Source of the DNA: Caryophanales bacterium UBA6768 | GTDB lineage: Bacteria; Bacillota; Bacilli; Bacillales_D; Amphibacillaceae | Direction of reading: 5' to 3' | Assembly: GCA_002453315.1 (NCBI GenBank) | Contig: DKGO01000096.1 | Location: 1-24,874, forward strand | DNA length: 24,874 nt | Shown here: positions 7,951 through 18,090 of the stretch, piece by piece | Layout: every line of letters begins with the position of its first letter | How positions within the stretch are numbered: the stretch's first letter is position 1 | Translations under genes and position numbers: made by a program | The notes under the pieces: model-generated | Seen by the model: only the letters and a program-made list of their open reading frames with translations | The model's database searches: none | What the model was told of the DNA's origin: nothing

Positions 7951-8499
7951 TTATTCAATTTTTTGTGCACCTTCGGGGGCATAAAATGGATTATCCTTTT
8001 TAATGTAATCATAAAACATAATTCCTCGTAAATGATCAATCTCATGCTGAATAACAATAGCTGGATAGCCTTTAAATCTTAACTTTAAGGGTTCACCTTT
8101 TTCGTTGAATGCCTTAACTGTCACCCTAGCATGCCGAATGACATTCCCTTTAATATCTTTTTCAACTGATAAACATCCCTCACCACCCGATAAGTATGCT
8201 TTTTCAACAGAATGGCTGACGACCTTAGGATTAATTAATAAATATTCGTATAGTTCCTCCTCATAATTGAAATAGAGGGCAATTAATTGTTTGCTTATGC
8301 CAATTTGTGGTGCCGCAAGACCAACACCTGCTCGTAGTTGAAGTTTTTCCCTTGTTTCTTCATCTTGACTATTTTTTAAAAATTCGAGCATATTAGTTAA
8401 TGTTTGAATATCTTCAGTTGTTGGGGGAATTTCCGCATTTTGGGCTTTTTCCCGCAATATTGGATTTCCGTCTAAAATAATATCCTTCATTGTTAACAT
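7951..8499 (-). CDS. def: Peptide deformylase
   Basis: This 182-residue metalloenzyme removes the formyl group from the N-terminal Met of new proteins. All three signature motifs are intact: GVGLAAPQ (residues 58-65), EGCLS (107-111, metal ligand Cys109) and HEIDH (152-156, ligands His152 and His156, catalytic Glu153). The insert around residues 74-89 and the size are those of type 2 deformylases, matching B. subtilis DefB (184 aa). The ATG at 8499 is chosen because AAGGAG lies 8 bases upstream; a second Met is at residue 4. It is transcribed away from ykyA, with its promoter in the 8500-8731 gap. Confidence 0.95.
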   Translation of the reverse strand: MLTMKDIILDGNPILREKAQNAEIPPTTEDIQTLTNMLEFLKNSQDEETREKLQLRAGVGLAAPQIGISKQLIALYFNYEEELYEYLLINPKVVSHSVEKAYLSGGEGCLSVEKDIKGNVIRHARVTVKAFNEKGEPLKLRFKGYPAIVIQHEIDHLRGIMFYDYIKKDNPFYAPEGAQKIE

Positions 8500-8639
8500 A
8501 TTTCAAACTCCTTGTTTTTATCAATTTCAATAGTGCTTTAAATTTTTTATTTTCAATAATTCATTATTTATAGTTTAAGTAGAAACCTTCTTTATTTTAC
8601 CATAAGTATATGTTAGATTTCACTTGTTAATAAGCTTTG

Positions 8640-8668
8640 TTTTCACATATGGATAAAAAAGGTATAAT
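8640..8668 (+). promoter_or_regulatory. Sigma-A-like promoter of ykyA
   Basis: TTTTCA at 8640-8645 and a consensus TATAAT at 8663-8668 are separated by 17 bp. Transcription would start near 8675, about 57 bp before the ykyA start codon. Confidence 0.5.
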
Positions 8669-8731
8669 ATTAATAATATAAAAATAAGTCATTTAAGAAT
8701 TAAATAGCGGGAATGAGAGGGGTTTTATGAT

Positions 8732-9379
8732 ATGAAAGTATTTTTTAAAATTACAATTTCATTAGTTATATTATCTGTGGGGTTAATGGCATGTCAAAAA
8801 AAAGAATTGACATTGGATAAAATTCATTATCATTTGAATGAATCTGTTGTTATTGAATCAGAGTTTGAAAGCTACCAAAAAAGCATTAATGAACTAGAGC
8901 ATGAGGAAGGGGAATTATTTAACCGTATTATAGAAATGACGGACGATGAAAAAGATGATAAGCAAAAAATCGCTGAAGAGGCAAAGCAATTATTAAATGA
9001 TAAAAAAGAGGAAATAAATGCAATTCAACAAATGTTAAAAGAATCTAAGGCGGAATTTGAACAAATTGAACCATTAATTAACGAATTAGAAGATAATGAA
9101 CAAATAAATCGACTAGAAAAAATGTATTCTGCAATGATGGATCGTTACGAAGCCTCTGAAAATGTTTTTGATTCGTATAGTATTTCTATTGAATTGACGA
9201 ATGAATTATATGATCACTTTTTATTAGAGGAAAACCATACTTCAGATATTTTTTCCATGATAAAAAAAGTTAATGAAAGTTATGAAAATATTACTAGTGC
9301 ATATGATCAGTTTAATGATAGTACGATTGCATACAATACTTTAAAAACAGACTTTTATGAATTATTTAAACAGGAATGA
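8732..9379 (+). CDS. ykyA: YkyA-like putative cell-wall-binding lipoprotein
   Basis: This 215-residue protein has a lipoprotein signal: a Lys-containing start, a hydrophobic stretch and the lipobox L-M-A-C with Cys21 as the lipidation site. The mature part is acidic and strongly helical, with long Glu/Lys/Gln-rich heptad-like stretches (about residues 45-115) likely to form a coiled coil. This matches the YkyA family (Pfam YkyA, putative cell-wall-binding lipoprotein), and its place just before pdhA is as in B. subtilis. Function is not established. GAGAGGGG precedes the ATG at 8732; an earlier ATG at 8728 is closed at once by a stop. Confidence 0.88.
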   Translation: MKVFFKITISLVILSVGLMACQKKELTLDKIHYHLNESVVIESEFESYQKSINELEHEEGELFNRIIEMTDDEKDDKQKIAEEAKQLLNDKKEEINAIQQMLKESKAEFEQIEPLINELEDNEQINRLEKMYSAMMDRYEASENVFDSYSISIELTNELYDHFLLEENHTSDIFSMIKKVNESYENITSAYDQFNDSTIAYNTLKTDFYELFKQE

Positions 9380-9411
9380 TGTTATGTATTTTTACACAAT
9401 CCTCTAATTAG

Positions 9412-9435
9412 ACCTTGTGGAAGGTGCATTTATTT
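9412..9435 (+). terminator. Weak terminator-like hairpin after ykyA
   Basis: ACCTT and AAGGT pair around the loop GTGG, followed by a T-rich but interrupted tail (GCATTTATTT). The stem is only 5 bp, so termination may be partial. Confidence 0.35.
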
Positions 9436-9693
9436 ATATTGATACATATTGCTTACAAATGTGAATTAAGGTGCGTTATTAAAGTTTGTTATCCAATTTA
9501 AAAGATTAAACGTCGATGAAATAGGGTAACGATAAAATATGAATGATGATATTGTATTAATACAGTGGAATGACATGATTATTGACTGATACAGTTTGGA
9601 ATAAACACTATAACAGGGGACTTAAATTAGTGTGTAACAGTCAAAAGGTAAATGATTAATCAAATACTTTTCTCTTGTTTACGGTTAAAAACA

Positions 9694-9723
9694 TTGACCT
9701 TTCATAGTTGAATAAGATAAACT
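9694..9723 (+). promoter_or_regulatory. Candidate promoter of pdhABCD
   Basis: TTGACC (9694-9699, five of six consensus bases) is followed after 18 bp by TAAACT (9718-9723). It would give a leader of about 110 nt. The 12-mer GATAAACTATAA at 9716-9727 is also found upstream of darB at 3125-3136. Confidence 0.45.
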
Positions 9724-9836
9724 ATAAAAAACACTTCATTGTACTACTTTTGGATTCATTTTTATTATAACAGTCATTTATAAGAAAATATATAGCAGAT
9801 GATGTGTTGTAACAATTAAATGAAAGGGAGAGGTGA

Positions 9837-10925
<1,089 letters not shown>

Positions 10926-10926
10926 T

Positions 10927-11904
10927 ATGGCACAAATGACGATGATTCAAGCAATCACTAACGCATTACAGACGGAATTAAAAAATGACGAAAATGTGCT
11001 CGTATTTGGTGAAGACGTTGGTAAAAACGGTGGTGTTTTCCGAGCAACTGAGGGGTTACAAGCAGAATTTGGTGAGGATCGTGTATTTGATACCCCGTTG
11101 GCTGAATCAGGTATTGGAGGATTGGCGATTGGTCTGGCAATAGAAGGCTATCGTCCAGTACCAGAAATTCAATTTTTCGGTTTTGTATATGAAGTAATGG
11201 ATTCCATTAATGGTCAAATGTCAAGAATGCGTTACCGAACTGGGAATACGCATACTTCTCCAATTACAATCAGATCTCCTTTTGGTGGAGGGGTACAAAC
11301 TCCAGAATTACATGCTGATTCTTTAGAGGGGCTTATTGCACAGCAACCGGGAATTAAAGTAGTAATTCCATCCACACCATATGATGCAAAGGGGTTATTA
11401 ATTGCTTCCATTCGGGACAATGATCCGGTTGTTTTTTTAGAACATATGAAATTATATCGTTCATTTAGGGGTGATGTACCAGAGGAAGATTACACTATCG
11501 AGCTTGGTAAGGCAGATGTGAAACGAGAAGGAAATGATGTAACACTTATTGCATATGGTGCAATGGTTCACGCATGTTTAAAAGCGGCTGAAGAATTGGA
11601 AAAGGATAATATAAGTGCTGAAGTGATTGATTTAAGAACAGTATCTCCTATTGACATAGATACTATCATCACATCTGTTCAAAAGACGAATCGAGCGATA
11701 GTTGTTCAAGAAGCACAAAGACAAGCTGGGATAGCGGCAAATGTCGTATCAGAAATCCAAGAAAGAGCGATACTTCACTTGGAAGCCCCAGTTTTACGGG
11801 TTACTGCGCCAGATACAGTTTATTCATTTGCGGCTGCTGAAGATTCGTGGCTACCAAATCACAACGATATTGTAAATAAAGTAAACAAAGTGTTAAATTT
11901 TTAA
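10927..11904 (+). CDS. pdhB: Pyruvate dehydrogenase E1 component, beta subunit
   Basis: This 325-residue protein is the transketolase-like beta chain of E1, forming an alpha2beta2 tetramer with PdhA. It has the ThDP-activating glutamate in [10 protein letters not shown] (Glu60), the active-site histidine in ELHADSLE (His129) and the C-terminal transketolase domain (about residues 190-320, [11 protein letters not shown]). Length is identical to the B. subtilis protein. I place the start at ATG 10927, one base after the pdhA stop and 10 bases after AAGGAG; a longer open frame from 10849 overlaps pdhA and has no ribosome-binding site. Confidence 0.96.
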   Translation: MAQMTMIQAITNALQTELKNDENVLVFGEDVGKNGGVFRATEGLQAEFGEDRVFDTPLAESGIGGLAIGLAIEGYRPVPEIQFFGFVYEVMDSINGQMSRMRYRTGNTHTSPITIRSPFGGGVQTPELHADSLEGLIAQQPGIKVVIPSTPYDAKGLLIASIRDNDPVVFLEHMKLYRSFRGDVPEEDYTIELGKADVKREGNDVTLIAYGAMVHACLKAAEELEKDNISAEVIDLRTVSPIDIDTIITSVQKTNRAIVVQEAQRQAGIAANVVSEIQERAILHLEAPVLRVTAPDTVYSFAAAEDSWLPNHNDIVNKVNKVLNF

Positions 11905-11928
11905 ATCGATAGATGGGAGGTAGATTTT

Positions 11929-13212
11929 ATGGCTTTTACATTCAAATTGCCGGATATTGGTGAAGGGATTCATGAAGGGGAAATTTTAAAATGGTTCGTA
12001 AAAAAAGGCGATCACATTAAAGAAGATGACCCATTATGTGAAGTACAAAATGACAAAGCAGTTGTCGAAATACCTTCACCAGTAGAAGGGGAAGTATTAG
12101 ATATCAAAGTCGCTGAAGGGGAAGTCGCCATTGTTGGGGATCCTTTAGTAAGTATTGAGGCGGAAGGTTATGAAGATGAGGAGGAAACGAAGGAAGAAGT
12201 AGTGGAAGAAACTCCTGAAACAAGTTCGTCCCAAACTTCCGTAACAACCGAGGAACCTAAAGCTGAATCAAAACGGTCGTCAACAGCCAAAACAGAAAAC
12301 AAAATGGTCATTGCGATGCCTTCAGTGAGAAAATATGCTCGTGAAAAAGATGTCTCCATCCAAGAGATAGAAGGTACTGGAAAGAACGGCCGAATTTTAA
12401 AAGAAGATATTGATGCATTTTTATCTGGTGAAACGAGTCCAAAGGAAACAGCAACTGATGTTGCGGATGGTGAAGATAAAGTAACTGCACCTGTGATTCC
12501 TGAAGGTGCCTATCCTGAGACACGTGAAAAAATTGCTGGTATTCGTAAAGTCATTTCAGAAGCCATGGTTAATTCTAAAACCCGTGCACCACATGTGACC
12601 CTAATGGACGAAGTTGATGTGACGAAATTGGTAGCACACCGTAAACATTACAAGGAAGTGGCAGCTGAACAAGATATTAAGTTAACATACTTACCATATG
12701 TAGTTAAAGCATTAATTTCTGCATCAAAAAAATTCCCGATTTTAAATGCTGCAGTAGATGATGATGCTGAGGAAATTGTGTATAAGCATTACTACAATAT
12801 TGGTATTGCAGCTGATACAGAAAAAGGGTTACTAGTACCTGTTGTAAAAAATGCTGATAGTAAATCAATCTTTGCTATTTCAAAAGAGATAAATGAGTTA
12901 GCGGATAAAGCACGTGGTGGAAAATTAACGGCTGATGAAATGAAAGGTGCATCTAATACGATAACAAACATTGGTTCAGTGGGTGGCCAATGGTTTACTC
13001 CTGTTTTAAATTATCCTGAAGCAGTCATTTTAGGTGTTGGCCGAATCCAGGAAAAACCAATTGCACGTAATGGAGAAGTTGTCATTGCTCCAGTATTAGC
13101 ATTGTCGTTAAGTTTTGACCATCGAATTGTCGATGGCGCAACAGGCCAACAGGCTTTAAATCAAATTAAAAGAATTTTAAATGATCCACAATTAATCATG
13201 ATGGAGGCGTAA
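11929..13212 (+). CDS. pdhC: Pyruvate dehydrogenase E2 component (dihydrolipoamide acetyltransferase)
   Basis: This 427-residue core enzyme of the complex carries the acetyl group to CoA. It has one lipoyl domain (about residues 2-78, lipoylated Lys43 in the motif NDKAVVEI), an acidic Glu/Thr/Ser-rich linker (about 79-125), a peripheral-subunit-binding domain (about 128-165, [14 protein letters not shown] and [13 protein letters not shown]), a second linker, and the catalytic domain (about 195-427) with [12 protein letters not shown], where His398 and Asp402 are the catalytic pair. A single lipoyl domain is usual in Bacillus. The ribosome-binding site GGGAGG precedes ATG 11929, 24 bp after pdhB. 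The four-gene order and tight spacing indicate one transcript. Confidence 0.96.
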   Translation: MAFTFKLPDIGEGIHEGEILKWFVKKGDHIKEDDPLCEVQNDKAVVEIPSPVEGEVLDIKVAEGEVAIVGDPLVSIEAEGYEDEEETKEEVVEETPETSSSQTSVTTEEPKAESKRSSTAKTENKMVIAMPSVRKYAREKDVSIQEIEGTGKNGRILKEDIDAFLSGETSPKETATDVADGEDKVTAPVIPEGAYPETREKIAGIRKVISEAMVNSKTRAPHVTLMDEVDVTKLVAHRKHYKEVAAEQDIKLTYLPYVVKALISASKKFPILNAAVDDDAEEIVYKHYYNIGIAADTEKGLLVPVVKNADSKSIFAISKEINELADKARGGKLTADEMKGASNTITNIGSVGGQWFTPVLNYPEAVILGVGRIQEKPIARNGEVVIAPVLALSLSFDHRIVDGATGQQALNQIKRILNDPQLIMMEA

Positions 13213-13216
13213 AAAA

Positions 13217-14623
13217 ATGGTCGTAGGAGATTTTCCAATTGAAGTTGATACACTCGTTGTTGGTGCAGGTCCGGGGGGATATGTTGCCGCAATCAGAGCA
13301 GCACAGCTAGGTCAAAAGGTGACTATCGTAGATAAGGCTGAATTAGGTGGTACCTGTTTAAATGTTGGATGTATCCCTTCTAAAGCATTGATTCAAGCAG
13401 GTCATTTAGCCGACCAGGCTAATGGTAATGAAGAAATGGGAATTAAGACGGAAAAAGTCTCAGTTGATTTTACTAAAGTACAAGAATGGAAATCCGGGAT
13501 CGTTAATCGTTTAACGTCCGGTGTTGAATCACTTTTAAAGGGAAATAAAGTTGATATTGCCAAGGGTGAAGTGTATTTTGTTGATAATAATCATGCAAAG
13601 GTAATGGACGATAAACAGTCACAAACATACACGTTCAAAAATTGTATTATTGCAACTGGTTCTACACCAATTGAAATTCCTAGTTTTCCGTTTTCAGAAA
13701 GAGTCCTAGATTCAACCGGTGGATTGAATTTACCCGAAATCCCAAAATCACTCGTCGTTATTGGCGGTGGCTATATTGGTACAGAGTTAGGCTCGGCTTA
13801 TGCTAATTTTGGCACGAAGGTAACAATTATCGAAGGGGAAAAAGATATTTTAGGAACGTTCGAAAAATCGATGACAGCAGTCGTGAAAAAACGATTGAAG
13901 AAAAAAGATGTTGACATTGTAACGAGTGCCATGGCAAAGGGTGTAAAGGAGACAAAGGATGGAGTCAAAGTAACGTATGAAGCTAAAGGTGAGGAAGCTA
14001 CTGTTAAGGCTGATTATGTATTAGTTACTGTTGGACGTCGTCCTAATACGAGCGAAATTGGCTTGGAGCAAGTTGGAATTGAACTCGATGATCGTGGCCT
14101 TATTAAAGTTGATAAACAATGCCGCACAAATATTGATAATATTTACGCTATTGGTGATATTGTTGCTGGCCTACCTTTGGCCCATAAAGCCTCTTATGAG
14201 GGGAAAATTGCCGCTGAAGCAATTAGTGGTAAAAAATCTGAGGTAGACTATATTGCCATGCCAGCGGTGGTATTCACTGACCCTGAAATGGCGTCCGTTG
14301 GCTATACGGAAAAAGAGGCAAAAGATGCAGGTATTGAAGTTAAAGCCTCTAAATTTCCATATGCCGCAAATGGTCGTGCATTATCTTTAAATGAAACCGA
14401 TGGTTCTCTGAAATTAATTACACGTAAGGAAGATGGCCTAGTTATCGGTGGACAGGTTGTTGGTGCAAATGCAAGTGATTTAATTGGAGAACTCGGTCTT
14501 GCGATTGAGGCGGGAATGACTGCTGAGGATATTGCTCTTACCATTCACGCACATCCTACTTTAGGTGAAATTACGATGGAAGCAGCTGAAGTTAGTTTAG
14601 GTACACCAATCCATACACTGTAA
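13217..14623 (+). CDS. pdhD: Dihydrolipoamide dehydrogenase (E3)
   Basis: This 468-residue FAD enzyme reoxidises the lipoyl groups of E2 and makes NADH; it usually also serves the 2-oxoglutarate and branched-chain complexes. It has the FAD-binding [10 protein letters not shown] (residues 16-25), the redox disulfide Cys47-Cys52 in [15 protein letters not shown], the NAD motif [11 protein letters not shown] (about 183-193), the second FAD motif YAIGDI (about 312), and the C-terminal HAHPTLGE with catalytic His446 and Glu451. The start has GGAGG inside the end of pdhC, four bases after the pdhC stop, which suggests translational coupling. It is the last gene of the operon, and a strong terminator follows. 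Confidence 0.96.
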   Translation: MVVGDFPIEVDTLVVGAGPGGYVAAIRAAQLGQKVTIVDKAELGGTCLNVGCIPSKALIQAGHLADQANGNEEMGIKTEKVSVDFTKVQEWKSGIVNRLTSGVESLLKGNKVDIAKGEVYFVDNNHAKVMDDKQSQTYTFKNCIIATGSTPIEIPSFPFSERVLDSTGGLNLPEIPKSLVVIGGGYIGTELGSAYANFGTKVTIIEGEKDILGTFEKSMTAVVKKRLKKKDVDIVTSAMAKGVKETKDGVKVTYEAKGEEATVKADYVLVTVGRRPNTSEIGLEQVGIELDDRGLIKVDKQCRTNIDNIYAIGDIVAGLPLAHKASYEGKIAAEAISGKKSEVDYIAMPAVVFTDPEMASVGYTEKEAKDAGIEVKASKFPYAANGRALSLNETDGSLKLITRKEDGLVIGGQVVGANASDLIGELGLAIEAGMTAEDIALTIHAHPTLGEITMEAAEVSLGTPIHTL

Positions 14624-14633
14624 AATGTAAACG

Positions 14634-14663
14634 AAAGGAGCAGCGGAATGCTGCTCTTTTATT
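14634..14663 (+). terminator. pdhD: Intrinsic terminator of the pdh operon
   Basis: GAGCAGC (14638-14644) and GCTGCTC (14650-14656) form a perfect 7-bp stem around GGAAT, followed by TTTT and a T-rich tail. It begins 15 bp after the pdhD stop. Confidence 0.9.
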
Positions 14664-14708
14664 CTTAATAAATAGGTTGATAGCAAAATGGAGTGACATG
14701 TCCAAAAG

Positions 14709-15294
14709 TCAACGAAATCATCGTTTTGACCGATTTTGTTTTTTCGGGGAATGCCCTTGAGGTAATGGAAACATCATTTTGATTGATTTCGCTCCTTCAA
14801 GGATGCCCTTGGGGTAATGGAAACGTCATTTTGACCGATTTCGTTCCTCCAAGGATGCCCTTGGGGTAATGGAAACTCCATTTTGATTGATTTCATTCCT
14901 TCAAGGATGCTCTTGAAGTAATGGAAACGTCATTTTGACCGATTTCGTTCCTTCAAGGATGCCCTTGAGGTAATGGAAACGACGTTTTGACCGATTTCGT
15001 TCTTTCGGGGAATGCCCTTGAGGTAATGGAAACATCATTTTGATTGATCTCGTTCCTTCAAAGATGCCCTTGAGGTAATGGAAAAGTTATTTTGACCGAT
15101 TTCGTTCCTTCAGTGATTCTCTTGAGGTAATGGAAACGTCATTTTGATTGATATCATTCCTTCGGGGAATGCTCTTGAGGTAATGGAAACGTCATTTTGA
15201 CCGATTTCGTTCCTTCAAGGATGCTCTTGAGGTAATGGGAAACGTCATTTTGACCGATTTCGTTCCTTCAAGGATGCTCTTGAGGTAATGGAAA
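14709..15294. repeat. Tandem array 2: 11 units of 52 bp (52-53), with higher-order duplication
   Basis: The motif GGTAATGG (one copy AGTAATGG) recurs at 14761, 14813, 14865, 14917, 14969, 15022, 15074, 15126, 15179, 15231 and 15284, giving spacings of 52 bp with three of 53. Each unit has a small dyad GTCA-TTT-TGAC and a hairpin CTTCAAGG-ATGC-CCTTGAGG. Units come in two types, A with TTTTGACCGAT and B with TTTTGATTGAT, in the order A B A B A A B A B A A. The first and sixth units both carry TCGGGGAATGCCC, so units 1-5 and 6-10 look like a 261-bp segmental copy. G+C is about 44%. The array starts 46 bp beyond the pdh terminator. Open frames are short and shift with each unit. Confidence 0.95.
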
Positions 15295-15569
15295 CCTCGC
15301 ATACCCTTAAGATCATGAAAATTCTACTTTAGCCTATTTTCACCTTAATCAAATATTTATTAAATTAATAATTATCCACCCATTCTCAAATTAACAATAT
15401 AAATGGTGTCAGGTCCCCTAGTTATGGAGGTCACCAGCTAGTGAATTAATAAAATGGAAGAAGCATTATATTTAAGAAGTTGAAAAACTTTTATAATCAC
15501 ATTAGACGATGTGACTTTCCTTTTACACCAAAAATTGATAAATTAAATAGATAGACGGGGGGATTTTTC
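15295..15569 (+). other. Intergenic region between array 2 and the nitronate monooxygenase gene
   Basis: This 275-bp gap has no supported gene. It contains GGTGTCAGGTCCCC at 15406-15419, a TATAAT box at 15492-15497 with no good -35 box, and a 6-bp dyad at 15497-15514. These should include the promoter for the gene that starts at 15570. Confidence 0.45.
15492..15514 (+). promoter_or_regulatory. -10 box abutting a 6-bp inverted repeat upstream of the nitronate monooxygenase gene
   Basis: TATAAT (15492-15497) runs into TCACAT-TAGACG-ATGTGA (15497-15514), a perfect 6-bp inverted repeat covering the expected transcription start. This placement suits a repressor operator. The -35 region is poor (TTTAAG at 15 bp). 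Confidence 0.35.
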
Positions 15570-16526
15570 ATGAAATGGAAGACGAAAGTGACAGAAATTT
15601 TTAATATTACATATCCAATTGTCCAAGGTGGCTTAGCCTACTTGGCTTATTCTGACTTAGCAGCAGCAGTATCGAATGCTGGAGGACTTGGACAAATAAC
15701 TGCAATGAGTCTATCCACACCCGAGGATCTACGGAAAGAAATTACACGTGTAAGAAAATTAACAGAGAAGCCATTTGGGATAAATTTTGCCATTGGTGCT
15801 GGTCGTCGACCATATGAAGAGATGGTTCGTGCGGCAATCGAGGAGGAAGTACCTGCAATCTCCATTACGGGTGGAAATCCTTCACATATTTTGGAACTTG
15901 TTAAGGACCATCCAATTAAAACATTAGTACTTGTTGCGGCGAGACGTCAGGCAGAAAAAGCGGAAGAATTAGGTGCCGATGCAGTAATGGTTGTAGGACA
16001 AGAAGGGGGAGGGCATATCGGTAGAAATGATACTGGTACATTTGTGTTAACACCCCATGTCGTTGATCATGTGTCTATTCCCGTATTAGCTTCTGGTGGG
16101 ATTGTTGATGGAAGGGGTTTAATGGCGGCACTCGCCTTAGGGGCTGAAGGGATAGAAATGGGTACAAGATTTATTGCAACGAAGGAATGCATCGATGCTC
16201 ACGCTTCCTACCAACAAGCAATTTTGGATGCAGATGAGACGTCGACAACTGTCATTAAACGATCCATTGGCACCCCAGCAAGGGCATTAAAAAACTCATG
16301 GACTGAAACGATTTTGAAAATTGAAAAAGATGAAGAGGGATATGAGTCGATAAAGGACTATATTAGTGGGGAAGCGAATAAAAGGTATATTCATGTTGGG
16401 GATATTGAAAAAGGATTTGGTTGGGCTGGTCAGGGAGTTGCAAGAATTAACGATATTCCAACAGTTGCCGAATTGATTAATACTATCATTCATGATGCAG
16501 AAGAAATAAGGCGTAACTGGACTTAA
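15570..16526 (+). CDS. Nitronate monooxygenase-family FMN enzyme (2-nitropropane dioxygenase/FabK-like)
   Basis: This 318-residue TIM-barrel flavoprotein belongs to the NMO/FabK superfamily. It has the N-terminal YPIVQGGLAY (residues 15-24), the substrate/FMN motif GQEGGGHIG (143-151) with the family's active-site His149, the phosphate-binding ASGGIVDGRG (174-183) and GAEGIEMGTRF (191-201). Family members oxidise nitronates such as propionate 3-nitronate, while FabK relatives reduce enoyl-ACP. Sequence alone does not decide which; size and His149 favour NMO. The start at ATG 15570 has GGGGGGA upstream. It is preceded by tandem array 2 and stands apart from the pdh operon, in the position held by slp/speA in B. 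subtilis. Confidence 0.85.
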   Translation: MKWKTKVTEIFNITYPIVQGGLAYLAYSDLAAAVSNAGGLGQITAMSLSTPEDLRKEITRVRKLTEKPFGINFAIGAGRRPYEEMVRAAIEEEVPAISITGGNPSHILELVKDHPIKTLVLVAARRQAEKAEELGADAVMVVGQEGGGHIGRNDTGTFVLTPHVVDHVSIPVLASGGIVDGRGLMAALALGAEGIEMGTRFIATKECIDAHASYQQAILDADETSTTVIKRSIGTPARALKNSWTETILKIEKDEEGYESIKDYISGEANKRYIHVGDIEKGFGWAGQGVARINDIPTVAELINTIIHDAEEIRRNWT

Positions 16527-16727
16527 TGTAAATTTCCTTTAATAAAAATTAATTTAAACACACTTTCCACATTTTCAATTTTAACTATTGCGTTTTTGAT
16601 TAAAATTCGTTTGCCTTGATACGGGTAAGGGTAAGAATAATATTAAAAAATACCGAATAGTATAGTTATTACACCAATAAAAATTAACTAATCAAATTGT
16701 TAATAAATAGTGGAAGGTGTGAATGTG

Positions 16728-16922
16728 ATGAAATATGTCATTGAACAGACAGAAAATGACGAAAAGAAACAAAGAATATTACTTCTAGAATTAGAGATTG
16801 ATGATGAATTATTAATACTATTTAGTGCAATGAAACAAAATGATATCAATGAAATAAAACAAACAAAAAGCAAATTGCAGAAACTTGTATGTCAGATAAA
16901 GACATTAAAAAGATCAAACTAA
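16728..16922 (+). CDS. Small helical protein of unknown function
   Basis: This 64-residue protein, rich in Lys, Glu, Leu and Ile, looks like two or three helices (about residues 12-36 and 38-60), with no signal peptide and one Cys near residue 53. I do not recognise the family; its position before the inositol monophosphatase gene recalls B. subtilis ykzI, but I cannot confirm this. The ATG at 16728 is chosen because AAGGTGTGA lies 5 bases upstream. A GTG at 16710 in the same frame lacks a site. The next gene begins 42 bp downstream with its own strong ribosome-binding site, so the two are probably co-transcribed. Confidence 0.65.
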   Translation: MKYVIEQTENDEKKQRILLLELEIDDELLILFSAMKQNDINEIKQTKSKLQKLVCQIKTLKRSN

Positions 16923-16964
16923 CGATACATTTCAGCTATATGATGTACAAATTGGAGGAACAAA

Positions 16965-17768
16965 ATGATTCTACAGGATCGCCAACATCTATTTGAACAA
17001 ACTAAACAATGGCTTTTGGAAGCTGGAGCTTTGATTAGAGAAAGAGTAAACCATCCCTTTTTTATTAATACAAAATCGGGTAAAAATGATTTAGTTACAG
17101 AAATAGATGAGGAAGTGGAGCATTTTTTAATTAAAAAAATTAGGGCTAGCTATCCTAATGATGATATATTAAGTGAAGAACAATTTGGAGATACCCCATA
17201 TGGGAAAAAAGGTATTATATGGATCATTGACCCGATTGATGGAACGATGAATTTGGTGCATCAACAAGCAAATTTTGCGATTTCTATAGGGGTGTATGAT
17301 GACGGTGTTGGTGAGATAGGATTTATATATGACGTTATGAATGACCAACTTTACAGTGCAATGAGGGAACAAGGGGCTTTTAAAAATGAACATCGATTGG
17401 CACAATTAAACCATCATTTGACACTGGAAAAAACGTTGCTGTGCGTTAATCCTCGATGGCTACGATACCAAAATAATTTTAACAAGGATGGTTTGGATAA
17501 AATTATTAAATCAATTCATGGAATTAGATATTACGGCTCGGCTACATTACAAATAGCCTTTGTTGCAGAAGGCAAAATAGATGCTTATATTTCTATGTCA
17601 CTTGAACCATGGGACTATGCTGCCGGTAGGGTAATTTTGAACGAAGTTGGTGGCATAATAACCTCTGTTGATGGATCACCAATTCATTCAATGAAAAGAG
17701 TATCCTGTATTGTTTGCCATCCCCGAATTCATGGGAAAATAGTGGATGAACTGAATTATTCAAAATAA
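16965..17768 (+). CDS. suhB: Inositol monophosphatase-family phosphatase (SuhB/YktC-like)
   Basis: This 267-residue Mg-dependent phosphatase has the family's metal-binding motifs in order: SEEQFG (residues 70-75), WIIDPIDGTMNLVH (86-99, with metal-ligand Asp89 and Asp92) and EPWDYAAGRVILNEVGG near residues 213-229. The B. subtilis relative YktC acts on inositol monophosphate and may have wider substrates, such as NADP or sugar phosphates. Length is normal. ATG 16965 has TTGGAGG upstream. The stop is only 10 bp from the stop of the convergent ylaF, as expected from B. subtilis gene neighbours, and there is no room for a separate terminator. Confidence 0.9.
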   Translation: MILQDRQHLFEQTKQWLLEAGALIRERVNHPFFINTKSGKNDLVTEIDEEVEHFLIKKIRASYPNDDILSEEQFGDTPYGKKGIIWIIDPIDGTMNLVHQQANFAISIGVYDDGVGEIGFIYDVMNDQLYSAMREQGAFKNEHRLAQLNHHLTLEKTLLCVNPRWLRYQNNFNKDGLDKIIKSIHGIRYYGSATLQIAFVAEGKIDAYISMSLEPWDYAAGRVILNEVGGIITSVDGSPIHSMKRVSCIVCHPRIHGKIVDELNYSK

Positions 17769-17778
17769 AATTCATCTA

Positions 17779-17952
17779 TTATGGTCCTGTTTTTCTTTTT
17801 AAATATAGTCCAAATCCCATAAGTCCAAAACCGAGTAAAAGAAAAAGTAAGATGAGCCAAATATTTTGGTAAGATAGGGCAACTCCAACTAAACAAAACA
17901 TTAATATAACTAGAAAAGCCAATAATAGCATAGGAAAGTTTACTTTTTTCAA
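17779..17952 (-). CDS. ylaF: YlaF-like small membrane protein (DUF5325)
   Basis: This 57-residue protein has two hydrophobic segments (about residues 6-27 and 31-50) and a basic C-terminus (LKRKTGP). The start MKKVNFPML, the middle SYQNIWLILL and the end match the DUF5325/YlaF family as I know it from Bacillus. Function is unknown. It uses a TTG start at 17952, with GAGGAG 8 bases upstream on the minus strand; the ATG three codons upstream is out of frame and hits a stop. It lies between suhB (convergent) and ylaH (divergent). In B. subtilis typA (ylaG) comes between ylaF and ylaH; here it does not. Confidence 0.85.
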   Translation of the reverse strand: MKKVNFPMLLLAFLVILMFCLVGVALSYQNIWLILLFLLLGFGLMGFGLYLKRKTGP

Positions 17953-17989
17953 TTGTCCATCTCCTCGTAATTTAAATGATACATATTTT

Positions 17990-18016
17990 CCCTAACGTAG
18001 TTAAGGGATTAACGTA
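17990..18016. promoter_or_regulatory. Inverted repeat and direct repeat between ylaF and ylaH
   Basis: CCCTAAC-GTA-GTTAAGGG (17990-18007) is an almost perfect inverted repeat with one unpaired base. TAACGTA occurs twice (17993-17999 and 18010-18016). The site lies in the 138-bp divergent gap and could regulate either gene. No protein can be assigned. Confidence 0.3.
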
Positions 18017-18090
18017 TAAAACTAGTAACTTTAAAAGAACTTTAGTATGATGACTATTATAAGATATCTTTTACTTTTTTGGGGGAACAT

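Noticed and set aside
14698..14760. 20-residue open frame with GGAG just before the ATG, running into array 2
   Set aside because: It sits beyond the pdh terminator without a promoter, its 3' half is repeat sequence, and it resembles nothing known.
15406..15419. GGTGTCAGGTCCCC as a remnant of a REP- or IS200-type element
   Set aside because: Similar strings occur near some transposon-derived repeats in Bacillus, but there is only one copy here, with no partner arm or transposase.
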